Source: Amylostereum areolatum (taxonomy: Eukaryota; Basidiomycota; Agaricomycetes; Russulales; Stereaceae). From it: a DNA stretch of 64,000 bases. A program made the translations under genes and the position numbers. The stretch is taken from assembly GCA_012932865.1 (NCBI GenBank), contig SAXG01000023.1:437559-501558 (forward strand), given 5' to 3'. The notes under the pieces are model-generated. The model was given only the letters and a program-made list of their open reading frames with translations. It ran no database searches and had not been told where the DNA came from. Positions 45,432 to 56,936 of the stretch are shown here, piece after piece. The number at the start of each line of letters is the position of its first letter. Position 1 is the first letter of the stretch.

Positions 45432-47602
45432 TCAGCCGAACCGACCCTCCGCGATCGCCTTGCGCACGGGGTTCGAGCTCGGCGGGATCGCGCCCGTGCG
45501 CTCGAGCCTGTCGAAGAGCACGAACAGCTTCTCGGCCTCGAGCTCGCGCTCCTCCTCTGTCATCTCGAGGTCTGGCGCGGGCTCCTGAATCGCGCCTGTG
45601 ATCGGGTTGATCTGCGCGCCAGAAGACGGGCCCTCGCCGCTGTCGCCGGAGGGGGGGCCGGTGACGATGCCCTTGTTGAAGAGGAAGCCGGCGACGTTGC
45701 CATAGCCTACCTGGGCGATCAGCTGGGTCGCTGTGACATGCACGCGCGTCAGCATCGGGATGCGAGGGTAAAGAGAAAGAAAGAGGAGAGAAGGACGTAC
45801 AGTCCGAGTTGCACAAGGCGAACAGGAACTCGCCGGAGACGACCTTCAGGCGGGGGTGGTACACGCTCGTGAGCACCCTCAGCAGCCGCCCAAGGGTGTC
45901 CGCCCGGCCCTCGAGCGCGCTGCTGCGGTCGAGGGTCGGGGGGACGACCCACTCCCTTACACGGGTGCGGGTCGGCGGGTCGGCGATCGCCAGTTTGGTG
46001 AGGAGGATGACGAGCGGACAGAGCAGCTCGTCGATCGTGCTGTCGGACTCGTCCTTGGCGCGCGCGCGGACGCTGGCGTCGTCGGACTCGACGGTGCCGG
46101 GGAAGTAGTGCGCGAACGCGGCTTCGAGAAGGTCCCACGCTCGTTGTACGGTGTCGCTGGGGGGTGTGGACGGGGACGAGGAGGAAGTAGACGAGGGGTT
46201 GGGGGAAGAAGGGCGCGAGGAGAGGGAGCGGCGGCCGGCGGAGAGCATGGACATGGCGCGGTCGAATGCGCCGTGGGGTCTGGATTCCCTGGCCGAGGAG
46301 GGCTCTCCGGGAGCCTGTGTGGGGGAAGCCCGACTGGAGGTGGAGGACCGAGGCTCGCGGGAGGCCGGCGAGGGGGAAGCGGACGCGGATGGGAACCAAA
46401 CCGGGCGGAGCGTGGACGTGATGGGGATCGCGATGAGGGCGTGGATGAGGTGGGAGAGCGGAGGCGCCAGCGGGGATTGGGCGGAAGGCGGGAGGGCGTT
46501 GAACGCGCGGAGAACCGCGGGGAGAAGGCTGGGGCGAGAATAGAAAGCGTGAGCAAAGTTGCGCTGCCCCAAACGAAAAGGGCGGGCTCACTTGTCGAGG
46601 CGGTCGCTCCAGTACTCGCTCAGCACCTTGCCGTCTCCCGCGCCGAGATCGGTCACCTTTTCGCAATCGACGATCTGGACGGACAAAGGTCGACGGATGC
46701 ACAGATACGCCATGAAAAGGAGGGGATAGCGTACCTTGGGGTAGTGAGCGAGGATGTTGTAGGTGAACTTGAGCAGGTCGGTCATGGCCTCGCGGGCCAT
46801 TTTAGCGCCTCCGAGGAGACTGATGACAAGCGAGTCGAGACGGAGACTGATGATGTCGACAACGGTCATGGTCCTCGACGACGGTTTCTGTTCGATGATC
46901 TTAACAATAAAGTCGCCTGCGGAGGCGGAGGATGCGGTGGACAAGAAAAGGATTCGAGATGCGAGGAAGATGAGGTCGGGGGAGCTTGATTTCTGGGACG
47001 AGAGCGTGAGTAGCGGGCTCAGTACCGATGGAAGAAACGCACACACCTCGAGCATGACGACGGCCGTCTCCCCGCCGTTGATGCCTTCCTCGATGAGCGT
47101 CCTGCGGGCGGCCTCGACGAGGAGCAGGGTGTTGGCAACGCATCTGAGGGCTTCGCACGACGCGTCAAAGTTGTCCTTGAATGCATCGGCGAGGGCGAGG
47201 AGGAAAGAGAGATTGTCGCTCGAGGAGAGGACGCGGGCGCCCGAGGGATGCTTTCCGAGAGACTTGAGGGCGGAAAGCGCGAGGGCGACGTCTATCGGGA
47301 CGAGTCAGACAAGGATCGACAGGGGACGTCGGGGGACGACGCGCGCACCGTTAGTCGAAAGACGACCGCCGCTCTTTCCTTCCTTGACAAGCTTGAGATC
47401 AACCAGAAGGAGGCCGACGAGCTTGACACGGCTGGCGTCGTCCAAGCCGAACGAGGGAGCTAGAGGGAGGCGATCAGCGCGGGAGTGAGCGGGGGGCGGG
47501 GAGCGGGGGCGCACCGTCGACGATGGCCTGGAGAGCCTTTGCGACGTCGGCCTTGGAGGCTTTGGGAGAGAGGGAGGAGTAAGCGTTGAGCGTTGTGGCC
47601 AT
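45432..47602 (-). CDS. RIC8: Synembryn / Ric8, chaperone and exchange factor for G-alpha
   Basis: Ric8 folds and activates G-protein alpha subunits. The ATG at 47,602 gives MATTLNAYSSLSPKASKADV. Armadillo-like helices follow: VALALSALKSLGKHPSGARV, LALADAFKDNFDASCEALRC, ANTLLLVEAARRTLIEEG, DFIVKIIEQK, EAMTDLLKFTYNIL, LPAVLRAFNALP, then a long low-complexity Ser/Pro insert and LLRVLTSVYHPRLKVVSGE. The C-terminal family block is GNVAGFLFNKGIV, DLEMTEEERELEAEKLF and LFDRLERTGAIPPSSNPV, ending EGRFG at 45,432. Several short introns occur and the frame is intact. Two 4 kb transposons lie starting about 250 bp upstream of the ATG and may have replaced or displaced its distal promoter. Confidence 0.88.
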
Positions 47603-47730
47603 GGCTTGGATACGGTGGACAATGACGGGAACAGAGAGAAGAAAAGAGAGGACGGCGGGTTGAAAGGGTGCTGAGGCGTCGGGCCGATCCGACGGTTAGA
47701 GAGTGGCAGTTCGTGCTCGTCGTGCTCGTG

Positions 47731-47758
47731 CTCGTCGTCGTCGTCGTCGTCGTCGTCG
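47731..47758. repeat. (CGT)n microsatellite upstream of RIC8
   Basis: About nine CGT units lie roughly 130-155 bp before the RIC8 start codon, in its likely leader or promoter. Confidence 0.8.
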
Positions 47759-47853
47759 GGGAGGGGTGTCGTGGAAGAGGTCGTGGGGGACGTCGAGGGC
47801 GGCGGCGGACGTGAAGATTTGGACTCCCGCCCTTGCGATTTCCGTTCACAATA

Positions 47854-47922
47854 CAGCCGTTTGCATAACCGACTGGAATCCGCGCGTCGAGAAACTTGTT
47901 TGTCAGAGCCAAACATTGCCTT
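47854..47922 (+). repeat. Left 69 bp TIR of copy 1
   Basis: Perfect inverted match to 51,806-51,874. Beyond the last shared base the two arms diverge at once. Confidence 0.92.
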
Positions 47923-48002
47923 TTCGGGAAATCACGTCTGCTGCGGGAGTGACAGCTGTGCGTCGCGAGGTCAGCTTTGCAGTGTCTTGAGTCCTGACCG
48001 CA

Positions 48003-49094
48003 ATGGCACCTCCCCTTAACCCTCAACTTCGAGAACGCATTGTCGAATGGCGGGAGCGTTTTACAGTCTCCGAGATCACTGAACTCGCGCAGTGCTCAAA
48101 AAGCACAGTCTATGAAATCCTCCGCCTTTATCGCGAGACAGGTTCAGTGCATAGTCCCCATGGACTGTTGTCCCATGGCCGCTCCCGCATCCTTTCATTT
48201 GGAGAGCTCACATCCATCAACTCCTGGTTGGTCCAAGAGCCAGCAATGTTTCTTGACGAGATTCAAGACCGTCTTGACAAGGAGCTCGGAGTGTACGTTT
48301 CACTTGCAACCGTCGCCCGCGCTGTTCGCAGCCTTGCTCTCACTCACAAGCGGATATCAAAGGAGGCATTGGAACGAAACGATGCCGTTCGCGCAATGTG
48401 GGATGCAGCTTGGGGGGATATACCCATGGAGAGCATAGTCTGGTTGGATGAATCTGGGGTGGATGATCGGGCACATCAGCGGACAATGGGAAGGGCACCA
48501 CTGGGATCTGCATGCGTCCGCCGTGACCTGTTCTTCCATGGCACACGCCTGACAATGCTCCCAGTGCTCTCCTGTGATGGGATCATTGCTTTGGATCTTC
48601 TCGAAGGATCAGTCAACCGTGAGAGGTTCCTCCATTTTCTGCGGGAGGATGTTGTACGCTTCAATTTCTTCTGGATGTCTGTGTCATGCTTATGCCTGTG
48701 TTGTGCTCATATAGGCACCCCTTCTCAACTCATATACTCCAGACAATCCAAGCCGTAATTCTGTGGTAGTCATGGATAATGTTGCCTTTCATCATGGAGA
48801 CGAAGTGCGGGAGATCATTGAGAATGACTGTGGTGCGTTGTGCTGTCTGAAAGCTCCGGCTTCAAGGTATACTAACCAGTTTTAATGACAGGTGCAAAGC
48901 TTATATACCTACCACCATACTCCCCCGACATGAATCCCATCGAGCAAGCTTTCAGTAGTATCAAAGCCTTCTTGCGCCGTAATGAAAGCCACTTCACTGG
49001 ACCTCACATGCGCGCTGAACTCATCCATCTTGCTATGGAAGAAATAACGAATGAAGATGCCATTGGCTGGATTACAAACTGCGGGTATTCGTAA
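48003..49094 (+). CDS. DDE transposase (IS630/Tc1/mariner type), copy 1
   Basis: Three exons (48,003-48,653; 48,715-48,832; 48,892-49,094) encode 323 residues. The N-terminus is a helix-turn-helix: [20 protein letters not shown] then [17 protein letters not shown]. The catalytic domain has the first Asp in [13 protein letters not shown], the second in [15 protein letters not shown] and the Glu in [19 protein letters not shown]. There are about 35 residues between the second Asp and the Glu. The tail ends [10 protein letters not shown]. All three catalytic residues and all splice borders are present, so it could be active. Its start lies 80 bp inside the left TIR. The protein matches fungal DDE_3-type transposases in motif order; I cannot place it in a named subfamily. 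Confidence 0.9.
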
Positions 49095-49260
49095 AGTAGG
49101 TAACGAACGTGGGGTAGATGTATGGACAGAGGTGATTATGCGACAGATGAGGGAGTAGTAGGTTAGCGGAAGGTTATGCAGTGTAGTAAAGAGTGGGGGG
49201 TCAGGACAGCATGGTGTATGTACAGAAAATATTAGGCAACATTATAAAGGTTCGAGAAAC

Positions 49261-51307
49261 TCACTTATCCCCGAAGACATCGTACTCTGAAAAGAGAGAC
49301 CGTACATAGTCTTTCTTCATGCGTAAACGCCTAGAGAATTGCTCTGCGGATGCAACGAGAACTCTCAGGCTATCGCTATCACCCCCGGTGAGTGACACCA
49401 AGGTGTCAAGGTCTAGCGAGGGCAAGGTTTCAAGGGTGATCTCCGCCGAAACAAGCATGGAGTGGTACTGCAACAGGTCATGTCCATCACGTTCAAGGAT
49501 AGTGAGGAAAAAGTAATATAACTCATCCTGACGCCGAGGCATAGGAGAGAAAGGCAGGGCAGGAGGCGGTGCTGGAGATAACATGGAAGCGGGGGTCGCC
49601 GATGAACCTGCGGCGGAGGGAAGGGGAGGCGGAGAAATGCCGAGAACAGCAGATATCATAGCACTTTGTTGATTGACGAGGCCAGCGATGACGGGGACAA
49701 GAGCGGTGGCGGCATCTGTGGGTGCAGCGGGTGTGGCGGTAGGTGTCATCACAGAATGTGGGCCTGAACGTCCACGGGCCTTGTGCGGGCGCAGACGACC
49801 ATCGCGCACGCCATCAAACTCCTCAGTATTAGGAGGGTACTTGACAGTCGTTTCTTTCGCATCCTATCGAGATAGAGAAGGTCAGTACAGCATTGATCAT
49901 ATTCACAGAGGCTACTCACAACAGCGGATGCCCAACGCTTCAATCGCTTCCGATTAAGGCCAATGTGTCCATCTTGGGTTGGATAACAGAAGCCTTGCTC
50001 GTTGTGCTCGCCGCGATGCTTGTCACACTTGTACATTTCCTTCAGCTCGAGAATGATAGTACCCTGACGCTTGATCGAGTCAGAGTACGAGTCCGTGTTT
50101 GGAACCTGAGAAATACAATAAGTTTGGCAGGTTCATTAAATATACGTGCAGGCTTACCTCGGTTCCAGCACACGTTGGTCCGAGTTCCTTGTCGTGCTGG
50201 AGCACGGCATCAAACGGCTACAAGTCCCAATATTAGTCAAAGCAGAAGAACAGGGATGAAACCACATACACGCTTGCGCAGCCGGAAAGCCTCCATGGCG
50301 TCAAGGTCAAGTTCGATGTAGACATCACGAGGCCGTTTACGGAGTAAGGCCTCCCGAATTGCGAACCAGTCTTCATCTGAATCGACACTTGATGCATCAC
50401 CCTTGCTGCAGGTAACAGAACGTTTAGGTATATGTTTGTATAACAATAGACGGAACAACTTACTTGACACCAGTCCAACGAATCTTGAAGGGTACGTTGA
50501 TGGAGAACTGCCCATCCAACCCATGGATACGAAGGCCTTCAGCTACGAGAGACTCACGCGGAGTACTCGGGGTGATAGCGACAGTGGTGACCTTCGTGTC
50601 GTGAGTCCTCTTTGAACTCGCAGAGCTCTTGCCCTTCGCGGAACGTGGCACAGCCGGGGTGTAATAGACAGTGTAATGTGTGGTGTAGCCTGCAGGTAAT
50701 TGGTCAGTATGCTCATTGTTAATGAAGAATGGATCAACGCACGGTCATTCGATGACGACGCAGCAGATCCTGGGGCGGAGGGTAGAAACCCAATGGCATC
50801 GCTTGTGTTCCCAGCCAAGGGAGTGCCGGAGTTAGCCTGGAGGGCGACTGGTGCCGACTGTTGAGGCATAGGTGGAGGCGGCGGCGGCAACTGTGGGCCT
50901 GGAGGTGGTGGTGGTGGCAGCGGCAGGCCTGGGGGCGGCGGAACTGGGGGCAGCGGAACTCGAGGTAGTGAGGCGAGCGTTGGGGCAACTACTCCGGGGT
51001 TGGCAGCCTGCCATCGTGCCGTCAACATATCGAGAACACGACGTTGATCTTGAGGCGACAGGCGCGCGAAGCCGGCTTGTCGCGACTCCTCCATCTCATC
51101 TTGGGATGTGTAGAATTGAGGAGGATTGACCGCTCCATCTAGAGAAAGTCAGCACCGCACACAAACTCTACTGGTACGTAACGTACCAATCCCTCCCGGG
51201 TTCACAAGCCAGTGGATCGACACAGGTCGGGGAGCCTGCGGGTGTCGATAAGGAACGAATCGCGGTGTCAAAGGACGAGACGGTCCACGAGGGTCTGGAG
51301 AGGACAT
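49261..51307 (-). CDS. Second transposon gene of unknown function, copy 1
   Basis: Seven exons on - run from the ATG at 51,307 (MSSPDPRGPSRPLTPRFVPY) to the stop at 49,261. Seen in order: a short basic N-terminus; ARLSPQDQRRVLDMLTARW; a strong Pro-rich tract (PLPPPPPPGPQLPPPPPP); a Ser/Lys region; a block reading IRWTGVK and DVYIELDLDAMEAFRLRKR; a possible metal site KCDKHRGEHNEQGFCY followed by HIGLNRKRLKRWASAV; a second Pro/Ala-rich part; and a C-terminal helical region (LLQYHSMLVSAEITLETLPS, LDLDTLVSL) resembling a SAM domain. The Cys/His block recalls uncharacterised proteins frequent in agaricomycetes. It may be a captured host-type gene or a transposition cofactor; neither is shown. It ends 166 bp from the transposase stop, tail to tail. 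Confidence 0.75.
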
Positions 51308-51805
51308 GAGGGAGGGAGCGGGAAAAAGATGGGGATGGAACTCACAAGCTCAAAACCCGAGGCTTTTTATCATCTTCGCCAACTTCACCGCAACTTCGCC
51401 GTGCTCCTGTCATCCACCAGAATCCCACCCTCGTTGTTGCCCTTCAATCATGCGCAGTTTTGGTTTCTAGAGAGATCCAAATTAAGTGTAAGCATCCAAG
51501 ACCACGAGGGGGACGTCTCCGAGGCTCCCGACTCCTCACTCACCGAGTATCCAAGCAACAAGGGTGGTTTGTGCTCGTTGTTGAGGTTTTTCAGGGTATT
51601 GAAGGCTTCTAGGCCAGCTATGAGGAGTTTTCATGACTCCCGAAGCCCGACACGGAGAGTGTTGATCACTCTGGAGAGGTCATTTGGGTGGAAAGTAGAT
51701 GGAACATGTCGTCAATGGTCATCGCAAAGATCAGGAAGCCCGCTCCTGAACAGCACGAAGTCACAAATGAGTCACTGCGTGACGAATGTGATAAGCACTC
51801 CCAAT

Positions 51806-51874
51806 AAGGCAATGTTTGGCTCTGACAAACAAGTTTCTCGACGCGCGGATTCCAGTCGGTTATGCAAACGGCTG
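51806..51874 (-). repeat. Right 69 bp TIR of copy 1
   Basis: Reverse complement of 47,854-47,922 without mismatch. It lies 55 bp from the matching TIR of copy 2. Confidence 0.92.
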
Positions 51875-51929
51875 TATATTTAATTTAAAAAGGGACGGGG
51901 GAGCGGCTTGTCAACCTGAAACCGGTTTA
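51875..51929. other. 55 bp host spacer between the two transposon copies
   Basis: The spacer begins with TA and ends with TA, the target duplications of copy 1 and copy 2. It is A/T-rich then G-rich and belongs to neither element. It is presumably a piece of the original RIC8 upstream region, and it forms the loop of an 8 kb near-perfect palindrome. Confidence 0.85.
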
Positions 51930-51998
51930 CAGCCGTTTGCATAACCGACTGGAATCCGCGCGTCGAGAAACTTGTTTGTCAGAGCCAAACATTGCCTT
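51930..51998 (+). repeat. Inner 69 bp TIR of copy 2
   Basis: Identical to the TIRs of copy 1, starting CAGCCGTTTGCATAACC, next to the TA at 51,928-51,929. Confidence 0.9.
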
Positions 51999-52496
51999 AT
52001 TGGGAGTGCTTATCACATTCGTCACGCAGTGACTCATTTGTGACTTCGTGCTGTTCAGGAGCGGGCTTCCTGATCTTTGCGATGACCATTGACGACATGT
52101 TCCATCTACTTTCCACCCAAATGACCTCTCCAGAGTGATCAACACTCTCCGTGTCGGGCTTCGGGAGTCATGAAAACTCCTCATAGCTGGCCTAGAAGCC
52201 TTCAATACCCTGAAAAACCTCAACAACGAGCACAAACCACCCTTGTTGCTTGGATACTCGGTGAGTGAGGAGTCGGGAGCCTCGGAGACGTCCCCCTCGT
52301 GGTCTTGGATGCTTACACTTAATTTGGATCTCTCTAGAAACCAAAACTGCGCATGATTGAAGGGCAACAACGAGGGTGGGATTCTGGTGGATGACAGGAG
52401 CACGGCGAAGTTGCGGTGAAGTTGGCGAAGATGATAAAAAGCCTCGGGTTTTGAGCTTGTGAGTTCCATCCCCATCTTTTTCCCGCTCCCTCCCTC

Positions 52497-54543
52497 ATGT
52501 CCTCTCCAGACCCTCGTGGACCGTCTCGTCCTTTGACACCGCGATTCGTTCCTTATCGACACCCGCAGGCTCCCCGACCTGTGTCGATCCACTGGCTTGT
52601 GAACCCGGGAGGGATTGGTACGTTACGTACCAGTAGAGTTTGTGTGCGGTGCTGACTTTCTCTAGATGGAGCGGTCAATCCTCCTCAATTCTACACATCC
52701 CAAGATGAGATGGAGGAGTCGCGACAAGCCGGCTTCGCGCGCCTGTCGCCTCAAGATCAACGTCGTGTTCTCGATATGTTGACGGCACGATGGCAGGCTG
52801 CCAACCCCGGAGTAGTTGCCCCAACGCTCGCCTCACTACCTCGAGTTCCGCTGCCCCCAGTTCCGCCGCCCCCAGGCCTGCCGCTGCCACCACCACCACC
52901 TCCAGGCCCACAGTTGCCGCCGCCGCCTCCACCTATGCCTCAACAGTCGGCACCAGTCGCCCTCCAGGCTAACTCCGGCACTCCCTTGGCTGGGAACACA
53001 AGCGATGCCATTGGGTTTCTACCCTCCGCCCCAGGATCTGCTGCGTCGTCATCGAATGACCGTGCGTTGATCCATTCTTCATTAACAATGAGCATACTGA
53101 CCAATTACCTGCAGGCTACACCACACATTACACTGTCTATTACACCCCGGCTGTGCCACGTTCCGCGAAGGGCAAGAGCTCTGCGAGTTCAAAGAGGACT
53201 CACGACACGAAGGTCACCACTGTCGCTATCACCCCGAGTACTCCGCGTGAGTCTCTCGTAGCTGAAGGCCTTCGTATCCATGGGTTGGATGGGCAGTTCT
53301 CCATCAACGTACCCTTCAAGATTCGTTGGACTGGTGTCAAGTAAGTTGTTCCGTCTATTGTTATACAAACATATACCTAAACGTTCTGTTACCTGCAGCA
53401 AGGGTGATGCATCAAGTGTCGATTCAGATGAAGACTGGTTCGCAATTCGGGAGGCCTTACTCCGTAAACGGCCTCGTGATGTCTACATCGAACTTGACCT
53501 TGACGCCATGGAGGCTTTCCGGCTGCGCAAGCGTGTATGTGGTTTCATCCCTGTTCTTCTGCTTTGACTAATATTGGGACTTGTAGCCGTTTGATGCCGT
53601 GCTCCAGCACGACAAGGAACTCGGACCAACGTGTGCTGGAACCGAGGTAAGCCTGCACGTATATTTAATGAACCTGCCAAACTTATTGTATTTCTCAGGT
53701 TCCAAACACGGACTCGTACTCTGACTCGATCAAGCGTCAGGGTACTATCATTCTCGAGCTGAAGGAAATGTACAAGTGTGACAAGCATCGCGGCGAGCAC
53801 AACGAGCAAGGCTTCTGTTATCCAACCCAAGATGGACACATTGGCCTTAATCGGAAGCGATTGAAGCGTTGGGCATCCGCTGTTGTGAGTAGCCTCTGTG
53901 AATATGATCAATGCTGTACTGACCTTCTCTATCTCGATAGGATGCGAAAGAAACGACTGTCAAGTACCCTCCTAATACTGAGGAGTTTGATGGCGTGCGC
54001 GATGGTCGTCTGCGCCCGCACAAGGCCCGTGGACGTTCAGGCCCACATTCTGTGATGACACCTACCGCCACACCCGCTGCACCCACAGATGCCGCCACCG
54101 CTCTTGTCCCCGTCATCGCTGGCCTCGTCAATCAACAAAGTGCTATGATATCTGCTGTTCTCGGCATTTCTCCGCCTCCCCTTCCCTCCGCCGCAGGTTC
54201 ATCGGCGACCCCCGCTTCCATGTTATCTCCAGCACCGCCTCCTGCCCTGCCTTTCTCTCCTATGCCTCGGCGTCAGGATGAGTTATATTACTTTTTCCTC
54301 ACTATCCTTGAACGTGATGGACATGACCTGTTGCAGTACCACTCCATGCTTGTTTCGGCGGAGATCACCCTTGAAACCTTGCCCTCGCTAGACCTTGACA
54401 CCTTGGTGTCACTCACCGGGGGTGATAGCGATAGCCTGAGAGTTCTCGTTGCATCCGCAGAGCAATTCTCTAGGCGTTTACGCATGAAGAAAGACTATGT
54501 ACGGTCTCTCTTTTCAGAGTACGATGTCTTCGGGGATAAGTGA
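52497..54543 (+). CDS. Second transposon gene of unknown function, copy 2
   Basis: Same seven-exon structure and translation as the gene at 49,261-51,307, now on +. The ATG at 52,497 (MSSPDPRGPSRP) leads through the Pro-rich tract (about 52,850-52,940), the Cys/His block (about 53,770-53,830) and the SAM-like C-terminus to GDK and a stop at 54,541-54,543. With two intact identical copies, frame integrity is not accidental over this age, but the copies are too young to show selection. Function unknown. Confidence 0.75.
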
Positions 54544-54709
54544 GTTTCTCGAACCTTTATAATGTTGCCTAATATTTTCTGTACATACACCATGCTGTCC
54601 TGACCCCCCACTCTTTACTACACTGCATAACCTTCCGCTAACCTACTACTCCCTCATCTGTCGCATAATCACCTCTGTCCATACATCTACCCCACGTTCG
54701 TTACCTACT

Positions 54710-55801
54710 TTACGAATACCCGCAGTTTGTAATCCAGCCAATGGCATCTTCATTCGTTATTTCTTCCATAGCAAGATGGATGAGTTCAGCGCGCATGTGA
54801 GGTCCAGTGAAGTGGCTTTCATTACGGCGCAAGAAGGCTTTGATACTACTGAAAGCTTGCTCGATGGGATTCATGTCGGGGGAGTATGGTGGTAGGTATA
54901 TAAGCTTTGCACCTGTCATTAAAACTGGTTAGTATACCTTGAAGCCGGAGCTTTCAGACAGCACAACGCACCACAGTCATTCTCAATGATCTCCCGCACT
55001 TCGTCTCCATGATGAAAGGCAACATTATCCATGACTACCACAGAATTACGGCTTGGATTGTCTGGAGTATATGAGTTGAGAAGGGGTGCCTATATGAGCA
55101 CAACACAGGCATAAGCATGACACAGACATCCAGAAGAAATTGAAGCGTACAACATCCTCCCGCAGAAAATGGAGGAACCTCTCACGGTTGACTGATCCTT
55201 CGAGAAGATCCAAAGCAATGATCCCATCACAGGAGAGCACTGGGAGCATTGTCAGGCGTGTGCCATGGAAGAACAGGTCACGGCGGACGCATGCAGATCC
55301 CAGTGGTGCCCTTCCCATTGTCCGCTGATGTGCCCGATCATCCACCCCAGATTCATCCAACCAGACTATGCTCTCCATGGGTATATCCCCCCAAGCTGCA
55401 TCCCACATTGCGCGAACGGCATCGTTTCGTTCCAATGCCTCCTTTGATATCCGCTTGTGAGTGAGAGCAAGGCTGCGAACAGCGCGGGCGACGGTTGCAA
55501 GTGAAACGTACACTCCGAGCTCCTTGTCAAGACGGTCTTGAATCTCGTCAAGAAACATTGCTGGCTCTTGGACCAACCAGGAGTTGATGGATGTGAGCTC
55601 TCCAAATGAAAGGATGCGGGAGCGGCCATGGGACAACAGTCCATGGGGACTATGCACTGAACCTGTCTCGCGATAAAGGCGGAGGATTTCATAGACTGTG
55701 CTTTTTGAGCACTGCGCGAGTTCAGTGATCTCGGAGACTGTAAAACGCTCCCGCCATTCGACAATGCGTTCTCGAAGTTGAGGGTTAAGGGGAGGTGCCA
55801 T
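54710..55801 (-). CDS. DDE transposase (IS630/Tc1/mariner type), copy 2
   Basis: Mirror copy of the transposase at 48,003-49,094, with the same three exons, helix-turn-helix and DD-E residues (WLDES, VMDN, NPIEQ) and the same length of 323 residues. Start at 55,801, stop at 54,710. The two transposase genes point towards the centre of the palindrome from its outer ends. Confidence 0.9.
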
Positions 55802-55881
55802 TGCGGTCAGGACTCAAGACACTGCAAAGCTGACCTCGCGACGCACAGCTGTCACTCCCGCAGCAGACGTGATTTCCCGAA

Positions 55882-55950
55882 AAGGCAATGTTTGGCTCTG
55901 ACAAACAAGTTTCTCGACGCGCGGATTCCAGTCGGTTATGCAAACGGCTG
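55882..55950 (-). repeat. Outer 69 bp TIR of copy 2
   Basis: Reverse complement of the inner TIR at 51,930-51,998; followed by the TA duplication. Confidence 0.9.
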
Positions 55951-55952
55951 TA

Positions 55953-56430
55953 TTACATTCTACCCGCTCCGTTCCCTTGGCAACGTCGACGTCGCCTTCC
56001 CCGTCGTCCGTCAATTCCTGCCCGCCGTTCCCCGTCCGGACTCCGGTCGTCTACGCCTCCAGCCGTCGTTTATCGAGAGGATGCAGGCCCGTTGCTCTGT
56101 GCAGGGCGCATGTCGTCTTCTACATGCCTCGGGGTCCCCACTCGCGGTCTGTAGAACTACGGGAGATCTGCATTGCAACGTAAGCGTAACTACGACTGTG
56201 TGCTCACACGGTCGAAAAAAAATGCTCACCAAGAGATGCATATTGCCTGCCAACGGTATGTGCCCGTGGTGGGATGGCCCCGGCTTCCAGTCATGCATGT
56301 GCCCCGTTCATACCCCTGCGTGATGTCCACCGGATGTTCGGTCTCCGGAAAGGATTTCCGCAAGGTCAGGAAACGCCTGCACGAGCGCCTCGTCCAACAG
56401 CGCGCGATAGGACTACACGTCGCCAACCGG
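55953..56430. other. Unassigned region between transposon copy 2 and MED10
   Basis: This was probably the distal part of the RIC8 upstream region and the 3' side of MED10 before insertion. Open frames exist on both strands but none has a family motif I can name. The stretch at about 56,140-56,350 could hide a small spliced gene; I cannot support one. Confidence 0.35.
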
Positions 56431-56936
56431 TCAGCCGCGAAAGCGAGGAGCGTAGAGGGGCAGGAAACGGGTCTGGACACGCACGGAAATGGCCTGGATC
56501 TTCCCGTTCATGAACTGGTTCTCCGTCGCCGCACGCTCGAGCCGGTCGCGCGTGAGGTGCATCGGATTCCGTGCGTTGTCCACGTCCGCAAGCACCTGCA
56601 TCGGGATCGGCGTGGACAGATGGGGCGCCATGCGATCCAGCGTAGCGAGGTGGCCTACAACCTCATTCCTAACCGGAGCCCTACGCGTCAGAACGAGCAC
56701 TCGTGGAAACGCTAAGAGAGGACGCACACGCGCAATCCGACCTGCTTCCCGCCCCCGATTTTGTCTTTCTCCTTCGTGGAATCGTTCACGACCGTCGTAC
56801 CCAGGTTGTACAGGGCGTTCGCGAGCCCCATGAGTTCCATCTCGAGGTCGCCTTGCACGCCTTCGGGCGGCGGAGATTGGGATTGGCGCGGGGAGTCGGG
56901 TGCGGGCGCGGGTGCACCAAGAGAACGCGAAGGCAT
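56431..56936 (-). CDS. MED10: Mediator complex subunit 10 (Med10/Nut2)
   Basis: Med10 belongs to the middle module of Mediator, the RNA polymerase II coactivator. The ATG at 56,936 gives MPSRSLGAPAPAPDSPRQSQ. Exon 1 carries DLEMELMGLANALYNLGTTV and STKEKDKIGGGKQ. After a short intron (GTGCGT donor) exon 2 reads NEVVGHLATLDRMAPHL, then the family core IPMQVLADVDNARNPMHLT and RDRLERAATENQFMNGKIQA. It stops at 56,431. The pattern (P.[DE]VL..[IV]D..RNP...T.D..ERA...N....GKI) is the Med10 signature. The size of about 145 residues fits the family. Two frames on the other strand are shadows. Confidence 0.88.

Larger units (their letters stand above)
47854..51874 (+). mobile_element. Two-gene Tc1/mariner-type transposon, copy 1 (4,021 bp)
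   Basis: The element starts CAGCCGTTTGCATAACC and ends with its reverse complement. The terminal inverted repeats are 69 bp and perfect. TA flanks both ends (47,852-47,853; 51,875-51,876), the target duplication of IS630/Tc1/mariner elements. It carries a transposase gene on + and a convergent second gene on -. It is about twice the length of usual Tc1/mariner elements. Every frame in it recurs in copy 2 with identical length and translation. Confidence 0.93.
51930..55950 (-). mobile_element. Two-gene Tc1/mariner-type transposon, copy 2 (4,021 bp, inverted)
   Basis: This is the same element as copy 1 in opposite orientation, of exactly the same length, flanked by TA at 51,928-51,929 and 55,951-55,952. 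Coordinates map as p' = 103,804 - p. Both genes are complete. Identity appears total from the translations and compared stretches, introns included, although I did not compare every base. Separate TA duplications for each copy argue for two insertions. Confidence 0.93.

Noticed and set aside
47854..55950. One composite transposon using only the outermost ends
   Set aside because: Each copy has its own pair of TIRs and its own TA duplications, so two separate insertions fit better.
55953..56430. A gene on + between the transposon and MED10
   Set aside because: Open frames of up to 181 codons exist but have no motif, and one overlaps MED10 antisense.
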